Assembly: GCA_961205875.1 (NCBI GenBank)
Contig: OY540821.1
Location: 124,001 to 188,000 of the forward strand
From: Sialis fuliginosa
Lineage: Eukaryota > Arthropoda > Insecta > Megaloptera > Sialidae
DNA length: 64,000 nt
Direction of reading: 5' to 3'
Translations under genes and position numbers: made by a program
The notes under the pieces: generated by a model
Databases searched by the model: none
What the model saw: only the letters and a program-made list of their open reading frames with translations
Told to the model about the DNA's origin: nothing
Part shown: positions 21,235 through 31,863 of the stretch, one piece after another
How the letters are laid out: each line of letters opens with the position of its first letter
How positions within the stretch are numbered: position 1 is the first letter of the stretch

Positions 21235-22326
21235 TCATGACTCGTGGTTTAGTCTTGTTCTTGTTAAGGCTATTATTGAGCTTCTGGATCTTTTTATCTG
21301 TTGGAACCATGGTTTTGATGGTATAATTGGTTGGATTCTGCCGTAGTGCAGTCTTTTAATGGTAATTGAAGCTCTAAGATCTGTATGGGGGATAGGAATA
21401 TGTTTTGTTTGCTGATTTTGTGCCATTTGTGCCAATTAATCTGCTTTTTCGTTGCCCGGGATCTCTGAATGACTTTTACACCAAATAAATTTAACTTTTT
21501 TATTATTTTTATCATATTCACTAAAAAGTTGAATAATGTCCATCCATTATTTGATAATTATTTTTGCGACTTCGAACTTGTAAACACATTAATACACTTT
21601 TAGAGTCAGTTATGATTATGATTGTTTCATTTTCTTCTTTTAAGTGATCTTCAAGAGCTCTTTTTATGGCAAAGCCTTCTGCTGATAATACTGAGTATAG
21701 TTGTGGGTTGTTTTCTGCAAAGGATGTTTTGTTGGTTGAGTTATAGTACGCTGAACCTGTATGATTATCTGTTTTTGATCCATCCGTGTATACAAATGTT
21801 GCATTCGGCCACCTTTCATAAATGTAGTGTAAAAACGTTATTGAATTTCCTTTGTCAGATTTTTGTATGTCTAGCAATATTTATGGGTTTACGTGTATCA
21901 ACTGTACTCGTACATAATCTTGTTGTTGTGTTTGAATGTGTGGTAGTTATTATGGGATATTTCGTTCCAACTTTTGGCAATTTGAGGAGAATCTTTGTTT
22001 CTCCAATAGACTGTGGGTTGAGTCAGAAGCGAGTTTTTGTATTGGTTCTTGATTGGAACTTTATTATTTACAAATCTGTCGGTTAACATGCGCCTTCTTA
22101 TACTTAAAGACATTTCTTTAGCCTCTGTTAACAAGCAGTTCGTAGGTGTACTTTTTAAATCTCCTATAGCAGTTCTTATGCATTTAAACTGAAAGGTGTT
22201 TATCTTTGTAAGGTTAATTTTCTTGGTATTACTATAAAGAAAGCTATCATAGTCTATTTTCGATCTAATCAAGGCACGGTATAACTGTAAAGCTATCATT
22301 GAGTCTGCTCCCCACCATTTATTTAT
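21235..22326 (-). pseudogene. 5'-truncated non-LTR retrotransposon (RT end plus RNase H)
   Basis: The segment 22320-21898 holds the end of a jockey/R1-type reverse transcriptase: KWWGADS, then LQLYRALIRSKIDYDSF and TNCLLTEA. The segment 21877-21521 is an RNase H domain with YTDGSKT, LSAEGFAI and IIITDSKS (the D, E, D acids). It continues in another frame through FIWCKSHSEIPGNEKAD to LTRTRLNH near 21240. Frame breaks at about 21890, 21525 and 21440 make it inactive. The 5' truncation at 22326 abuts RG-gene copy 3, as expected from incomplete target-primed reverse transcription. Confidence 0.88.
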
Positions 22327-22587
22327 TTACCGATCACGTGGTTGATCATTATAATAAGAACGACCCCGAGGTCGATTGTTATTAGATCGACCTCGAGGTG
22401 GATCAATATGATTCGATCTATTCCATGATTTTTTGATGTGGACACGGTTATTACGAAAAAAATAATCGTACAATTGGTTTATTTTTTCATTTTGTGATGG
22501 TTCTTCAACTGTCATTCTATAAAAGATAGAATATTATATATTAATAAAAGGAAAGAAATTGTAGAATTTGTCATAAAGTTAAAGAAT
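22327..22587 (-). pseudogene. RG-tail gene 3' end, copy 3 (open last exon)
   Basis: The ORF 22515-22327 encodes TVEEPSQNEKINQLYDYFF, HIKKSWNRSNH, then PRGRSNNNRPRGRSYYND and a stop. It is the best-preserved last exon of this family, preceded by an intron-like TTTTATAG acceptor. The upstream intron continues to about 22587, where it meets the pogo pseudogene. The mini-exon seen in copies 1 and 2 is absent. The family is not recognised. Confidence 0.6.
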
Positions 22588-23449
22588 GCTGTCCGGAAGC
22601 CTGAATCGCCTTTGTTAATAGATGCTACAGTTGAATACGCTCTATTTAATATAGCCGCTACGTCATATGGAGTTATCTTTTCTGCTAGACGATTCTTTAA
22701 AAATAAATCACACTTCTTTTTGTATGCAGCTTTAAGCGGCCCAAAAAATGTGAGGTCTAAAGGCTGCCTCCTATGGGATGTGTGTGGAGGAAGTGAGAGC
22801 ATATGTATATGGTTTTGTTTACAGAAGTCATAGACCATTAAAGAACGATGACTGGCATGGTTATCAAGTATTAATAAAACAGGCTCCTGTGACGATGGTT
22901 TGACATGACTGACGAAGTGTTGCAGCCACTCAAAGAATAGGTTTTCGTTAATCTATCCATTATCCGAACATTTATAAATAGATCCCACTGGACCATCTTT
23001 TTGAAGCTGTGGAGTCATCCTTTTTCTAGGAAAAATAAACATGGATGGGACAAAACCACCAGCAGCGTTCATAACACAAGAGCGTAATATTTTTCCCTCT
23101 TTCCCAGCTTGTTATGGATCCGACTCTTTTCATGCCTTTGGGAGCTAATATCTTTCCAGGATCTTGCACCGTAGAAATACCAGTCTCATTGCAGTTATAA
23201 ATATTTTTCGAAGTAAATCTATATTTGTCAATTACATCTCTCAATAGTTTAAAGAACAGCTGGACTTCTTCTTTATTGAAAGCTGTTATTCTGTTGACGT
23301 TGGTAGCTTCAGGTTGCCGTACAGAAATTCCATTTCTTTTCAGGAAGCCATCAAGCCAATCGCGTCCAGCCATTTTAGCACTCGAGTCAAAATTGTTTGA
23401 AATTTGAAGCTGTTCTGCATACCGATATGCTGCCTTCCTTATTTGAATG

Positions 23450-24927
23450 GCTGTGACTAGGGTTTGCAATCCCGCAGACTTTTTTTTCCCGCGGGATTTT
23501 TGCGGGAAATCCTCAAATCCCGCGGGATCCCGCGGGATCCCGCAGTTTTTTCAAAAATTTTATTATTCATACTTAAAGTTACTATTATTTAGTTAACATG
23601 ACAATTGACATGAAAAATATTTTTATAGTGGTAACATATGATACGTAAACGTAACTCATACCGTACAGACTGATGTAAAATCCATAAAATATACCTGTAA
23701 ATAGGAGGTTGTCTAATATGTTAGGTATAAGAACAAGATGCTTCTAACTACTTTTGTCTTTTTGTTCGATTATCCATTTCAATTTTTTTTAACTCCTTCG
23801 TTGCGTATAAATTAGCCCTTGTTTCCCGCAGGCCTATGTTTTAGATTTGGATCAAAAGTTAATTGTCCCAAAATTTCAAACTCACAGATCAAACCTGTGG
23901 ACGGCGTAAACCGAGTCTTTTTCCCATTTGATTAACATGGGAAAAATTACTTTTTTTTACCTCCGCGTGAATATCTCGTTGAAAAATTTTTTTTTTGAAA
24001 ATTTCTCAAGGGAATATTTTGTAGAGAATTAAGTGCTCAATTCATAAATCCAATAAATTTTAAGAAATGTTTGTTTAAAAATTATCATAAAAATTGGATT
24101 TTACTTTTTATGATAATGTTTAAACGAACATATCTTTAAAAATATTCGATCTATGATTTGATCACTTGGGATCTTTTTTGTAAGAAATTTAATAATTTGC
24201 TATAAGAAATTAAAATAAATAAATTTTTCAACGAGATATTCACGCATAAGTAAAAAATTAATTTTTCCCATGTTAATCAAATGGGAAAATGACTCGGTTT
24301 GCGCCGTCCACAGGTTTGATCTATGAGTCTGAAATTTTGGGACAGTTAACTTTTGATCCAAAGCTAAAACATAGACTAGCGGGACCGAAAAAAAATAAAA
24401 TAAAAAACACGCTAGTATATACGGTATGTCACGTAAAACTAAACCACTAAATATCATTATTTACGGTTGTATTTTAGGGACAATACTGTTAAAAAAATAT
24501 CGTGTACATCGAATTTTGTGTATTAAATTTTTGTGGTTAGCTTTCATTTAATCTGCTATTCTTCTTCTAAATTTTTGTATTTTTTATGTTTTTTTTTTGT
24601 AATCTGGGGGCTGTTCGAGCTTCTTTCGTCGCCTGAGTCGCACTCAGTGTAACCACTTAACTAATCGTGAACAAGAGATATAATTTACTTCACTAGTTTC
24701 ATATTCAGTCATCTCACCCTTAATTTTTTTTTTCAAAATTGTTACCTTTTTTATTCATATTTACGCTTTACAAGTATTCAAAACGCATGCGACCTACAAA
24801 TTCAATGTTCAAAAAATTCCGCGCGGATCCCGCACTTTCAGTGCGGGATCCGCAGATCTCCAAAACGTGCGGGATCCCGCGGGAATGCGGGATCCCGCAT
24901 TGCGGGATTGCAAACCCTAGCTGTGAC
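23450..24927. mobile_element. Non-autonomous hAT element with perfect 8-bp target duplication
   Basis: The element 23458-24919 (1,462 bp) begins TAGGGTTTGCAATCCCGC and ends with the exact inverse. It is flanked by GCTGTGAC on both sides (23450-23457 and 24920-24927), the hallmark 8 bp hAT duplication. It interrupts a pogo transposase frame. Both ends carry clusters of CGGGATCCCG-type palindromes, likely transposase-binding subterminal repeats. There is no transposase ORF; the ORF at 24200-24457 is a by-product of the inverted arms. A near-perfect fold-back of about 165 bp arms lies inside. Confidence 0.95.
23823..24387. repeat. Fold-back arms within the hAT element
   Basis: Arm 23823-23990 and arm 24220-24387 are inverted copies. 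Both contain CTATGTTTTAG, TTGGATCAAAAGTTAA and TTCCCATTTGATTAACATGGG, with scattered mismatches. They are separated by about 230 bp. The structure may be a nested MITE or part of the host element. It would make a long hairpin RNA if transcribed. Confidence 0.85.
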
Positions 24928-25165
24928 TCCATAAAAAATTAAGGACAAGTATTTTATCCGGTCTGCCAAAATCTTCTCTGCATTTTCTGTAAATACTGGA
25001 GGTCGGCTGAGACGTGGTTCCGATGAATCTTTTTTCTTTAACCGCTTTTGAAGACTTGAAAATGGTATATTCATGTCTTTAGCAGCATACCTCATAGAAT
25101 GGCCTTGCTTCATCAGATCTTCAGCTTTTGATAGTGTTTCGGATGACCACTGGGCCTTATTTCGT

Positions 25166-25465
25166 TAATAGCCGTTATTTCAGCATTCAATTTTTTTGCG
25201 GTTTCGGAGAGAATATATCGTTTGGTTATCTTTGGTGTGTTTGTCATTAGTTTCACTGAATAGTTTATAGAATCGGTGGTAGAGTTCCAATGAATATCTA
25301 ATGTTTTTATGGTTGATGTCTCTCCTAATTGTAATTGCAAGTGCGTACTCTCCTTGGGAATGTTTTCTAAGACTGCAGTATCGTTGGACGCCCATTGTCT
25401 TATTGATAATCTAGCCTTTGATAATATTGTTGTTAATTGTAAACGTAGGTTTATTGCTTCTGCTT
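25166..25465 (-). pseudogene. BEL/Pao reverse transcriptase fragment
   Basis: The frame shows AEAINLRLQLTTILSKARLS, then IRQWASND, LDIHWNS and KRYILSETAKKLN. These match the end of a BEL/Pao RT and the start of the following A17-peptidase-type region. It is separated from the BEL protease at 26483-26859 by inserted gypsy sequence, and it is cut on the left by the pogo copy near 25165. The boundary with gypsy gag is blurred because two frames are both plausible at 25440-25490. Confidence 0.7.
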
Positions 25466-26319
25466 GACTGGTTGCGGCCATCTTGTCTTTGATTGTATTT
25501 TTCTTTATAATCAAAATTTTTTATACTATTTTGATTGTTGTTTTTATATATTTTTAATGCATTAACTTTAGTATTGTCCTCTGCAATAGTTTTCATTTGC
25601 ATTTCTGCAAGTTCTACAGCTTGACAAATGTTTATGCACTTTTCTAGATTTAAGTTTTCTTCTTTTAGAAGTCTGTTTTTTAATGCACTGTCCCTAATTC
25701 CACAGATTATTCGATCTTTGATTAAACTGTTTTTTAGATTTTCACTAGATTTTGTGAATCCCATGTAGCACTTAGTATTTTTAGTTCTGTCACGTAACTT
25801 GGGAAACTTTCACCTACTTGTTGATTTCTTGTGAAGAATACATATCGTTCTATTGTTTCATTTGCTTTAGGTGAACAATGATTTTCAAAGGCGGTTAATA
25901 CATCACTTACATTTTTTCTTTGACTAGGCGTTAACGTGAATGTGTTGAATTTTTCAACAGCCTCTTCTCCTATTACATTTAATAAGACTACTACTTGGCG
26001 TTCTTGAGTTTTCTTGTCAAGACCTGTTGCTATTAAGTAATTTTCCAACTTTTGTTTCCATTTGATCCAGCGTTCTTTAATATTGCCATCAAATGTTAAT
26101 ATCGGTGGAATTCTCATAGCTGATTCCATTTTAATTTCTTATTATTTATTTATTTATTTTTTAAAACACTAGGAAAAGTTTTAACGAGGAATCTAATTGT
26201 TCAGTGTATTAATAATGGCGGTTAAAATTTTGTTAGCGTTTATTTATTGTTAGTTTATTTGATGATGCAATATCTTCCTTTCACTATCACCACTGGTTTT
26301 TAGACTACCGACTGCGCCA
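25466..26319 (-). pseudogene. Ty3/gypsy gag with leader and tRNA-Ser primer site
   Basis: The gag frame starts at 26129 (MESAMRIPPILTFDGN, then RWIKWKQKLENYL). It shows FERYVFF-like (ERYVFFTRNQQVGESFPSYV) and, after a frame change near 25755, LIKDRIICGIRDSALKNRLL. This is the usual order in insect gypsy gag proteins. Pol is missing. Upstream, TGGCGCAGTCGG (minus strand, 26319-26308) directly follows the LTR and matches a serine-tRNA 3' end, the normal primer-binding site for many gypsy elements. It is inactive. Confidence 0.82.
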
Positions 26320-26482
26320 TGTTATGTATTTATTAGGTTCGTAATACATTGTTTATTATACATTACTCTTACTACATTTATGATACATTAAATATGCATA
26401 GCAATCACTTCAGCGTCTCTATCTAATCCATCCTAATAAGGTTTTTTATAAAAACAACTTTTGATTTTACGGTAGATTTACA
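26320..26482 (-). repeat. Solo-side 5' LTR of the inserted gypsy element
   Basis: On the minus strand it begins TGTAAATCTACC at 26482 and ends CATAACA at 26320, immediately before the primer site, giving a 163 bp LTR with TG...CA ends. The BEL protease frame runs straight into its start, marking the insertion point. No matching 3' LTR was found in the window. Confidence 0.75.
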
Positions 26483-27336
26483 CGTAATTTGCCAATCGCT
26501 AATAATGAAAGGGTCGATCCTGTACCTAGGAGAACATCTACTGGAGCTGGTTGGTGAAAGCTTGGGTCGGCCAATGTGACGTTAGCGGTTATATTGATAA
26601 TACTGCGGTTTATTGGTTGGTCCGGTACTGCTGTATATCTATTGACACTTGATTTAATAGTTGCTGTTATCATACCTTTTGAATATGTGGTTAGTGTATT
26701 CAGTGCTCCGACGGAAATATGGCAGGTTATTTTCTTCAAACGCAATATATTAGCTAGTCTTTCGGTTATGAAGTTGGTGGTTGAGCAGGTGTCTAGCAGT
26801 CCTCTGCATTGTATTGGTCTATTATCTTTGTCTAATATACAAAGGAGTGCTGTGGCCATGATGTCATTCGATAGTTACATTTGCGGTGAATTATTGTGCA
26901 TTGAATTTGGTTGATTGTCACCCTTTTGGATGTCTCTTTCTTCATAATCTAAATGTAACAACGTATTGTGTCTTTTGGAGCATTTATAACATGAATATTT
27001 GGATCTGTACTGCATTGCTCCATGCCCGTTGCCAAAACAGTTAAAACATAATAATTCGTTAGTTATGACCTTTCTACGTTCTTCGACCGATAAATTTCGA
27101 AATTTTTGACAGGTATATAAGCGGTGTGATTCTTGACAAATGGGACATGTATATACTTTATAATGATCAGATAATCCTTGAGCGTTTGTTGAACTGGTTG
27201 GTTTGTTGTTAAATTGATTCGCCGTGAGAAATGCTTGAGATCGATTACGTATTGTTTCTTCGAAACAGTGGTTATAATTCAAAGTGAAAGTAAAATATGT
27301 ATTGTTAGTTTTAATGTAATGTGAAGATTGTGACAA
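26483..27336 (-). pseudogene. BEL/Pao gag zinc knuckles and protease
   Basis: The segment 27336-26875 encodes BEL-type Cys-rich repeats: CPICQESHRLYTC, LCFNCFGNGH and CYKCSKRHNTLLH. The segment 26859-26483 is the BEL aspartic protease: CRGLLDTCSTTNFITERLA, where the catalytic site is DTC rather than DTG, then GALNTL and VDVLLGTGS. A stop or frame change separates the two near 26865. The frame is broken at 26482 by a gypsy LTR. The RT piece at 25166-25465 is probably the displaced downstream part of the same element. Confidence 0.85.
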
Positions 27337-27855
27337 ATAAAAATGAATATAATTTATATAAAAACTTACACATCATTGTTTATATCTCTATTATTTGGAA
27401 CTGAATTTGCCCCGAAACAAATAAAATGTTTTTTTAAGAAAAAATATTAATTTTCAGTGTTCATAATTGTTCATAATAACAATTATGTAGTAGTAAAAAT
27501 ATATTTTATACACAAACCTAAATGAGTAAGGCACGTTTTAACATTTTCGAAATGATTTAAAAAAACTTATACTAACTCATATGCGATTTCGTCTCCTGCG
27601 TTTATAATAATTCTGAAAAATATAAATATATATTTAGTTAAATTAATAATATTACTGGAATTAATGAATAAATATTTGAATACTCACTACTTCTCCATTC
27701 CGTTAAGAACAATACTTATATAGTATTATTATATCAACTGTACTTCACAGACGCTAATGAAATCAGTACCAGTGACCAGTCGAACGTTATTCTGTGATTC
27801 AAACAGAATTTAAGCTACGATTAAAAATATCATTCTGCCAATCAAATTTAAGTAT
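27337..27855. other. Spacer, possible decayed exons
   Basis: On the minus strand there are several splice-like borders, for example GAAGTA|GTGAGT near 27690, TTTTTCAG|AATT near 27610 and GATGT|GTAAGT near 27370. The intervening pieces do not join into one open frame in any combination I tried. No gene is called. Confidence 0.35.
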
Positions 27856-27973
27856 TGGCAAGGTGCGGAGTGTATGGTGGGGACAGTTGAATCGATTGCA
27901 GCGATCGCGGTGGTCAAATTTTCGTTAAATCATGCTTGATTTAAATGTAAACAATTAGATAATATAATTAAAA

Positions 27974-29845
27974 ATGGTCCATAATAGTTGCTGTGTAGTT
28001 GAATGTAAGAATACTGGCAGAAATAGTAACTGCAAATTTTATACATTTCCAAGTGCTAGTTGGAAGTTAGAACAAAGGAGAAAATGGATTAATGCAGTTA
28101 AGAGAATAAAGTAAGTAGTGTATAACCTAACTTAATAATATGTTTACTCCAATTCACGTGGATGAATGAAAATAATTTTGTAATATTAATAAATTTGTGA
28201 GTATAATTTTGTGATTATTAGTTTTTCATGAAAATAAATTTATCAAATATTTGATAATTTTAAGAATTTTCTTTAATAAATAAATTATGGCAAAAAAAAA
28301 ATATAAAATAAATCGACTCGTAAAAATGTTAAAAAAAAATTAAAAATGCAATTCTTAAAAAATAATTTTTTGGAACTAATTTTTTTCTGAAAAAAAATTA
28401 TAAAATTCTGTAGTGACTGCTAACTTGAATGTATTCGTTTTTTAATGAAAAAAAAATTTTATTAGGATTGACGGATCACCGTGGACTCCGAAACCAACAG
28501 ATACTATTTGCAGTGACCATTTCGTTGGAGGTGTAAAGGGTGAAGAAGAGACAAGTCCAAGCTACATCCCAACGATATTCCCTTCAATTTATAATAAACC
28601 TACAATTAATGAAGAAACTTCTTCTAACAGGTAATATATTTAAAGTAATGAATACCTCTAAAAATTGTAAAAATATATAACAGTTATGTACAAAATTAAC
28701 TTTTTTTAATTTATTACAGGCATGCACGTTTCTTAAAGCGAAGATTTGCTAAAAATAATATAGCAGACTCAGGCGTGGTCACAAACACTGAAAAATTAAA
28801 AAAAAACAAAAATTTAGCAGTCTCAGAAGTGGTCACAAACACTGACATTAATCAAATGATCATTGATTATACAATGGACTTTACAAATGTACCTATTGAA
28901 AAAATTGACAAAGATTGTCAAGTCGATTTCCTTTCAAACTCCAATGAAGCAGAAAAAACATTTATTTGTAATAGATACATATATTTAAATGCTGACAAGT
29001 GTGATGTCGAAATTCAAACTGAAATATCAAATTTAAAAATTATAACTATTGCTAACCCAAAGAAATACAAAAATAAAGAATGTAACACTGAGCCAAAAAA
29101 TTTTGTTGAACAATCAACTGAAACATTAGAAAAACCTTTCATAGGTTTCCAATCAATTTCAAATGATGAACAGTTGATCGATCTAGCTGGGGTGACTTTT
29201 AACAATTTTCAATTTTTGTTGAAAAGGACAGATATCTCACATAAAATGATAGTTTCCAAGGAGAATAGATTATTGATTTTCTTGATGAAAATAAAGAATG
29301 CATTAACATTTTCAGCTCTTAGTGTTTTATTTAGCGTTCATAGAACAACCGTTTCCAGGATTTTTTATACAACTTTAGAGACATTAGCTGCAGCGACAGC
29401 TAATCTAGTTTTTTGGCCAAGAATAGATGTTGTCCAAGCAACGATGCCGAAGTGTTTCTATCCAAAATACACTAATACTCGAGTAATAATCGATTGCACA
29501 GAATTCAAAATAGAAGTTCCATCCTCGATTGATAATCGGATTTATTGCTATTCCCACTACAAAAAAACTTTCACTGCAAAAGTCCTTATTGGAATTACTC
29601 CTGGAGGTTTCATTTGTCTTAAATCTAAGGTAGCTGGTGGACGAAAAACTGATTCACAAATAACTATTGAATCTGGACTAGTAGATAAATTGGAGGAGGG
29701 AGATGTAGTTTTAGCAGATAAAGGTTTTCCGGAAATCAAAGCAACGATCGATAAAAGTGGGAAAAAAGTAATGTTAGTAATGCCACCATTTTTGGAGAAA
29801 AAAATGAATTTTCTGCTGAAGAAACTGAAGAAACGTATCACGTAG
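27974..29845 (+). CDS. THAP-DDE transposase of the ISL2EU-type element (3 exons, C-terminal frameshift)
   Basis: Exons 27974-28110, 28466-28630 and 28720-29845 join in frame (AA|G, AG|G codons; GTAAGT and GTAATA donors). Residues 1-90 form a THAP zinc finger: CCVVEC with the Cys pair, then ICSDHF with Cys and His, then the SYIPTIF signature. A hydrophilic linker follows, then a helix-turn-helix (ALSVLFSVHRTTVSRIF) and a DDE_4-type nuclease with VIIDCTEF (first Asp) and VVLADKGFPE (second Asp). An A7 run at 29798-29804 is one base too long. The next frame carries VARVRIHVERIMQRL, with the expected third acid, up to about 30021. As written, the 475-residue product lacks that Glu and should be inactive. 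Confidence 0.88.
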
Positions 29846-30023
29846 CCAGAGTGAGAATCCATGTAGAGAGAATTATGCAACGGTTACGGCTACATTCAAT
29901 TTTGGACAAAATTCCCGAAAATTTATTTCATTGCGTTGATGATATCTTACACATTTGTTGCGTTCTGGTAAATCTACAACCACCAATAATATCAAATAAA
30001 GACAATACAAATGAATTAACTTG
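29846..30023 (+). pseudogene. Out-of-frame C-terminus of the THAP-DDE transposase
   Basis: In the frame one base over, sequence from about 29803 reads EETEETYHVARVRIHVERIM, then LRLHSILDKIPENLFHCVDD, to a stop near 30021. This is the normal end of a Harbinger/DDE_4 transposase. It shows that the break at the A-run is a recent one-base change and not an alternative C-terminus. Confidence 0.85.
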
Positions 30024-30290
30024 AATAAACTTAAAAAATATTTAATTTATAATAAAAAAATGTATGAAATTTCATAGAATTAATTTTTAAACAATTATTT
30101 ATTTCAAGACTTTTTTGTTTTTATTAAAATTTCTTACCTGTAACAATAACTTTTATCGCTATTAATCTAGAATAACTTATAAAAACTATTATCAACATAT
30201 AAAAACACGAAGAATAAAATATTTAGTATTATAACAAAGTACAAAAATACTGTTACTTTTTGGACTTTTCCTTTTCCTTAAATAGTGTGT
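30024..30290. other. Spacer between the convergent transposon genes
   Basis: AT-rich 3' regions of both genes. No ORF or terminal repeat. Confidence 0.6.
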
Positions 30291-30293
30291 CCA

Positions 30294-31863
30294 TCAATTA
30301 GATATATTATTTATTACATCTACTCCAGTGAAACTTCGCTTTTCATAGAACTCAATGGACCCGTTGTTAATATCATTATTTTCTTTGGTAAATTTTAAGT
30401 ATGCAGCATGAAGATAATGGTTAAAATAAAAATCTTCCGCACTTAATATTACATCTTTCAGAAACTCTTCATCTCGTTCAATTATTACGGTACAACAGCC
30501 ATCATTTACTGGAGAATATATGAAAAGATCACATGTAAACATGCCTGTCACATAAAGTTGTACTTGAACTTGAGTAAAATATGCATCGTTTTGATTTAAT
30601 TTGACTTGGCCCCTTACGAAGCTCAAGTACTTGACGTTACAAATTTCATTTTTACGATCTACTACTGGTTGATCCTTACACTTTATGGGGCACTTAAATT
30701 CAACAAGCTTGGTTATACACCCATCTTCAACTACCACACCATCTAAACTAGCACAAAGCCATGGTTGTTTTTTACTAACGATTACACCTATTTTTTTAAC
30801 TTCACAACCGTTCAGTTCCTCGTACTTAATTTTTGCATTATTCTCTTGACTTAAACCATACTTCGTTGATTCAGTGTCAACATTAGAAGGATATAAAATG
30901 TCATTAACTAATTTATCAATGGACTTCCGGGTTCGTATTTTAATACTATGGATGTTGCTACTGGCTGATAATCTAAAACGCCTTGCGGCATACCACTGTG
31001 GAGACTGAGATTGATTTACAGTTTGACAACATAGCTGTAAAATATTTTCATCATTTATGACAATGTTATTATCATAAAAATTCTTTACATTTTGCACCAA
31101 TTCATAAACATTACTATATATTGTAAACTCCTCATTAAAAATCATAAAAATTTTTAGGCATTCTTCACATTCTTTTTGTTTTAAATTCAATTCAGCAGTA
31201 GCTGCTAAAGATGCTAACTTTTTTTTTATAGCATACGAATCGTCACATTTTCCATCTGCAATCAAAACTGATTTCAGTGCAGAGACGTCGACTAGTTCTT
31301 CAAGATCCACTGGTATATTTTTATTTTCAGTGTTTTTTATTATTTTTTTACTCGGAAACATTTCATCAAAATTTCGACCTTTTGCGTACTTTTGCTTCAC
31401 AAATTGACGAGCACTGGGTTTTCCCCACTGCTGCTCGTGGCTAGTTTTGCTTAAGCTTTCTTCGTGGTTTATAAAGTAAATTAAAGCTGCAATGTGTTTG
31501 CATTTTTTACTCTTATTGTAAATACAAGTACAGTTGACATCTGTAACAAATCGTTCTTGATTAATCTGCAAACAGTAATTTTTTTTTTAATTTAATATAT
31601 TTATAAAACTATAGTAAAACAATACATTTAAATTTTTTATTTTTTGAACTTACATGCAAAGTAGTATCATAAGGAGATAAAGTAACCGACGTTTGTCTAA
31701 TTACCTTAGATTTTATTAAATAACTATTACCACATTGCCGAAATTCTTTTACGTCTCTGACATGACCAGCCATAACTAATTGCTTCCCTTTAGGAATAGT
31801 CTGTGGTTGAAATAATATATCGTGAAATATTGCTTCAAATCCTGTTTGAATAATGACATTCAT
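30294..31863 (-). CDS. SWIM zinc finger plus YqaJ-type nuclease (2 exons, intact)
   Basis: Exon 1, 31863-31654 (70 codons, CAT|GTAAGT), joins exon 2, 31565-30294 (TTTGCAG|ATT), giving about 493 residues. Residues 82-94 form a SWIM finger (CTCIYNKSKKCKH). From about residue 258 there is a lambda-exonuclease/YqaJ fold: SPQWYAARRFRLSAS, then ASLDGVV (Asp ~345), LVEFKCP (Glu ~359, Lys ~361) and YFTQVQVQLYVTG (Gln motif). The PD-(D/E)XK residues are all present. The gene points toward the transposase gene. Such proteins could process DNA ends during transposition or repair, but the role in ISL2EU elements is inferred, not known. The first 70 residues (FQPQTIPKGKQLV, GHVRDVKEF) are conserved with the deleted copy. 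Confidence 0.9.

Larger units (their letters stand above)
22588..25165 (-). pseudogene. Tigger/pogo-type transposase, split by a hAT element
   Basis: The N-terminal part (25165-24928) carries a psq HTH: SETLSKAEDLMKQGHSMRYA, then NIPFSSLQKRL. After the inserted hAT element the frame resumes (23449 on) with AGRDWLDGFLKRNG and IYNCNETGIS. The first catalytic Asp has become Asn (family NxDETG). The second catalytic Asp is in [10 protein letters not shown] near 22870. The tail shows [14 protein letters not shown] and ends at GDSGFR where the RG-gene copy begins. Extra stops occur at about 23025 and 22950. It is catalytically dead by substitution, insertion and truncation. Confidence 0.88.

Noticed and set aside
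27369..27720. Chain of short minus-strand exons possibly leading to the RG-tail gene
   Set aside because: Splice-like borders exist, but no combination gave an open frame through all pieces.
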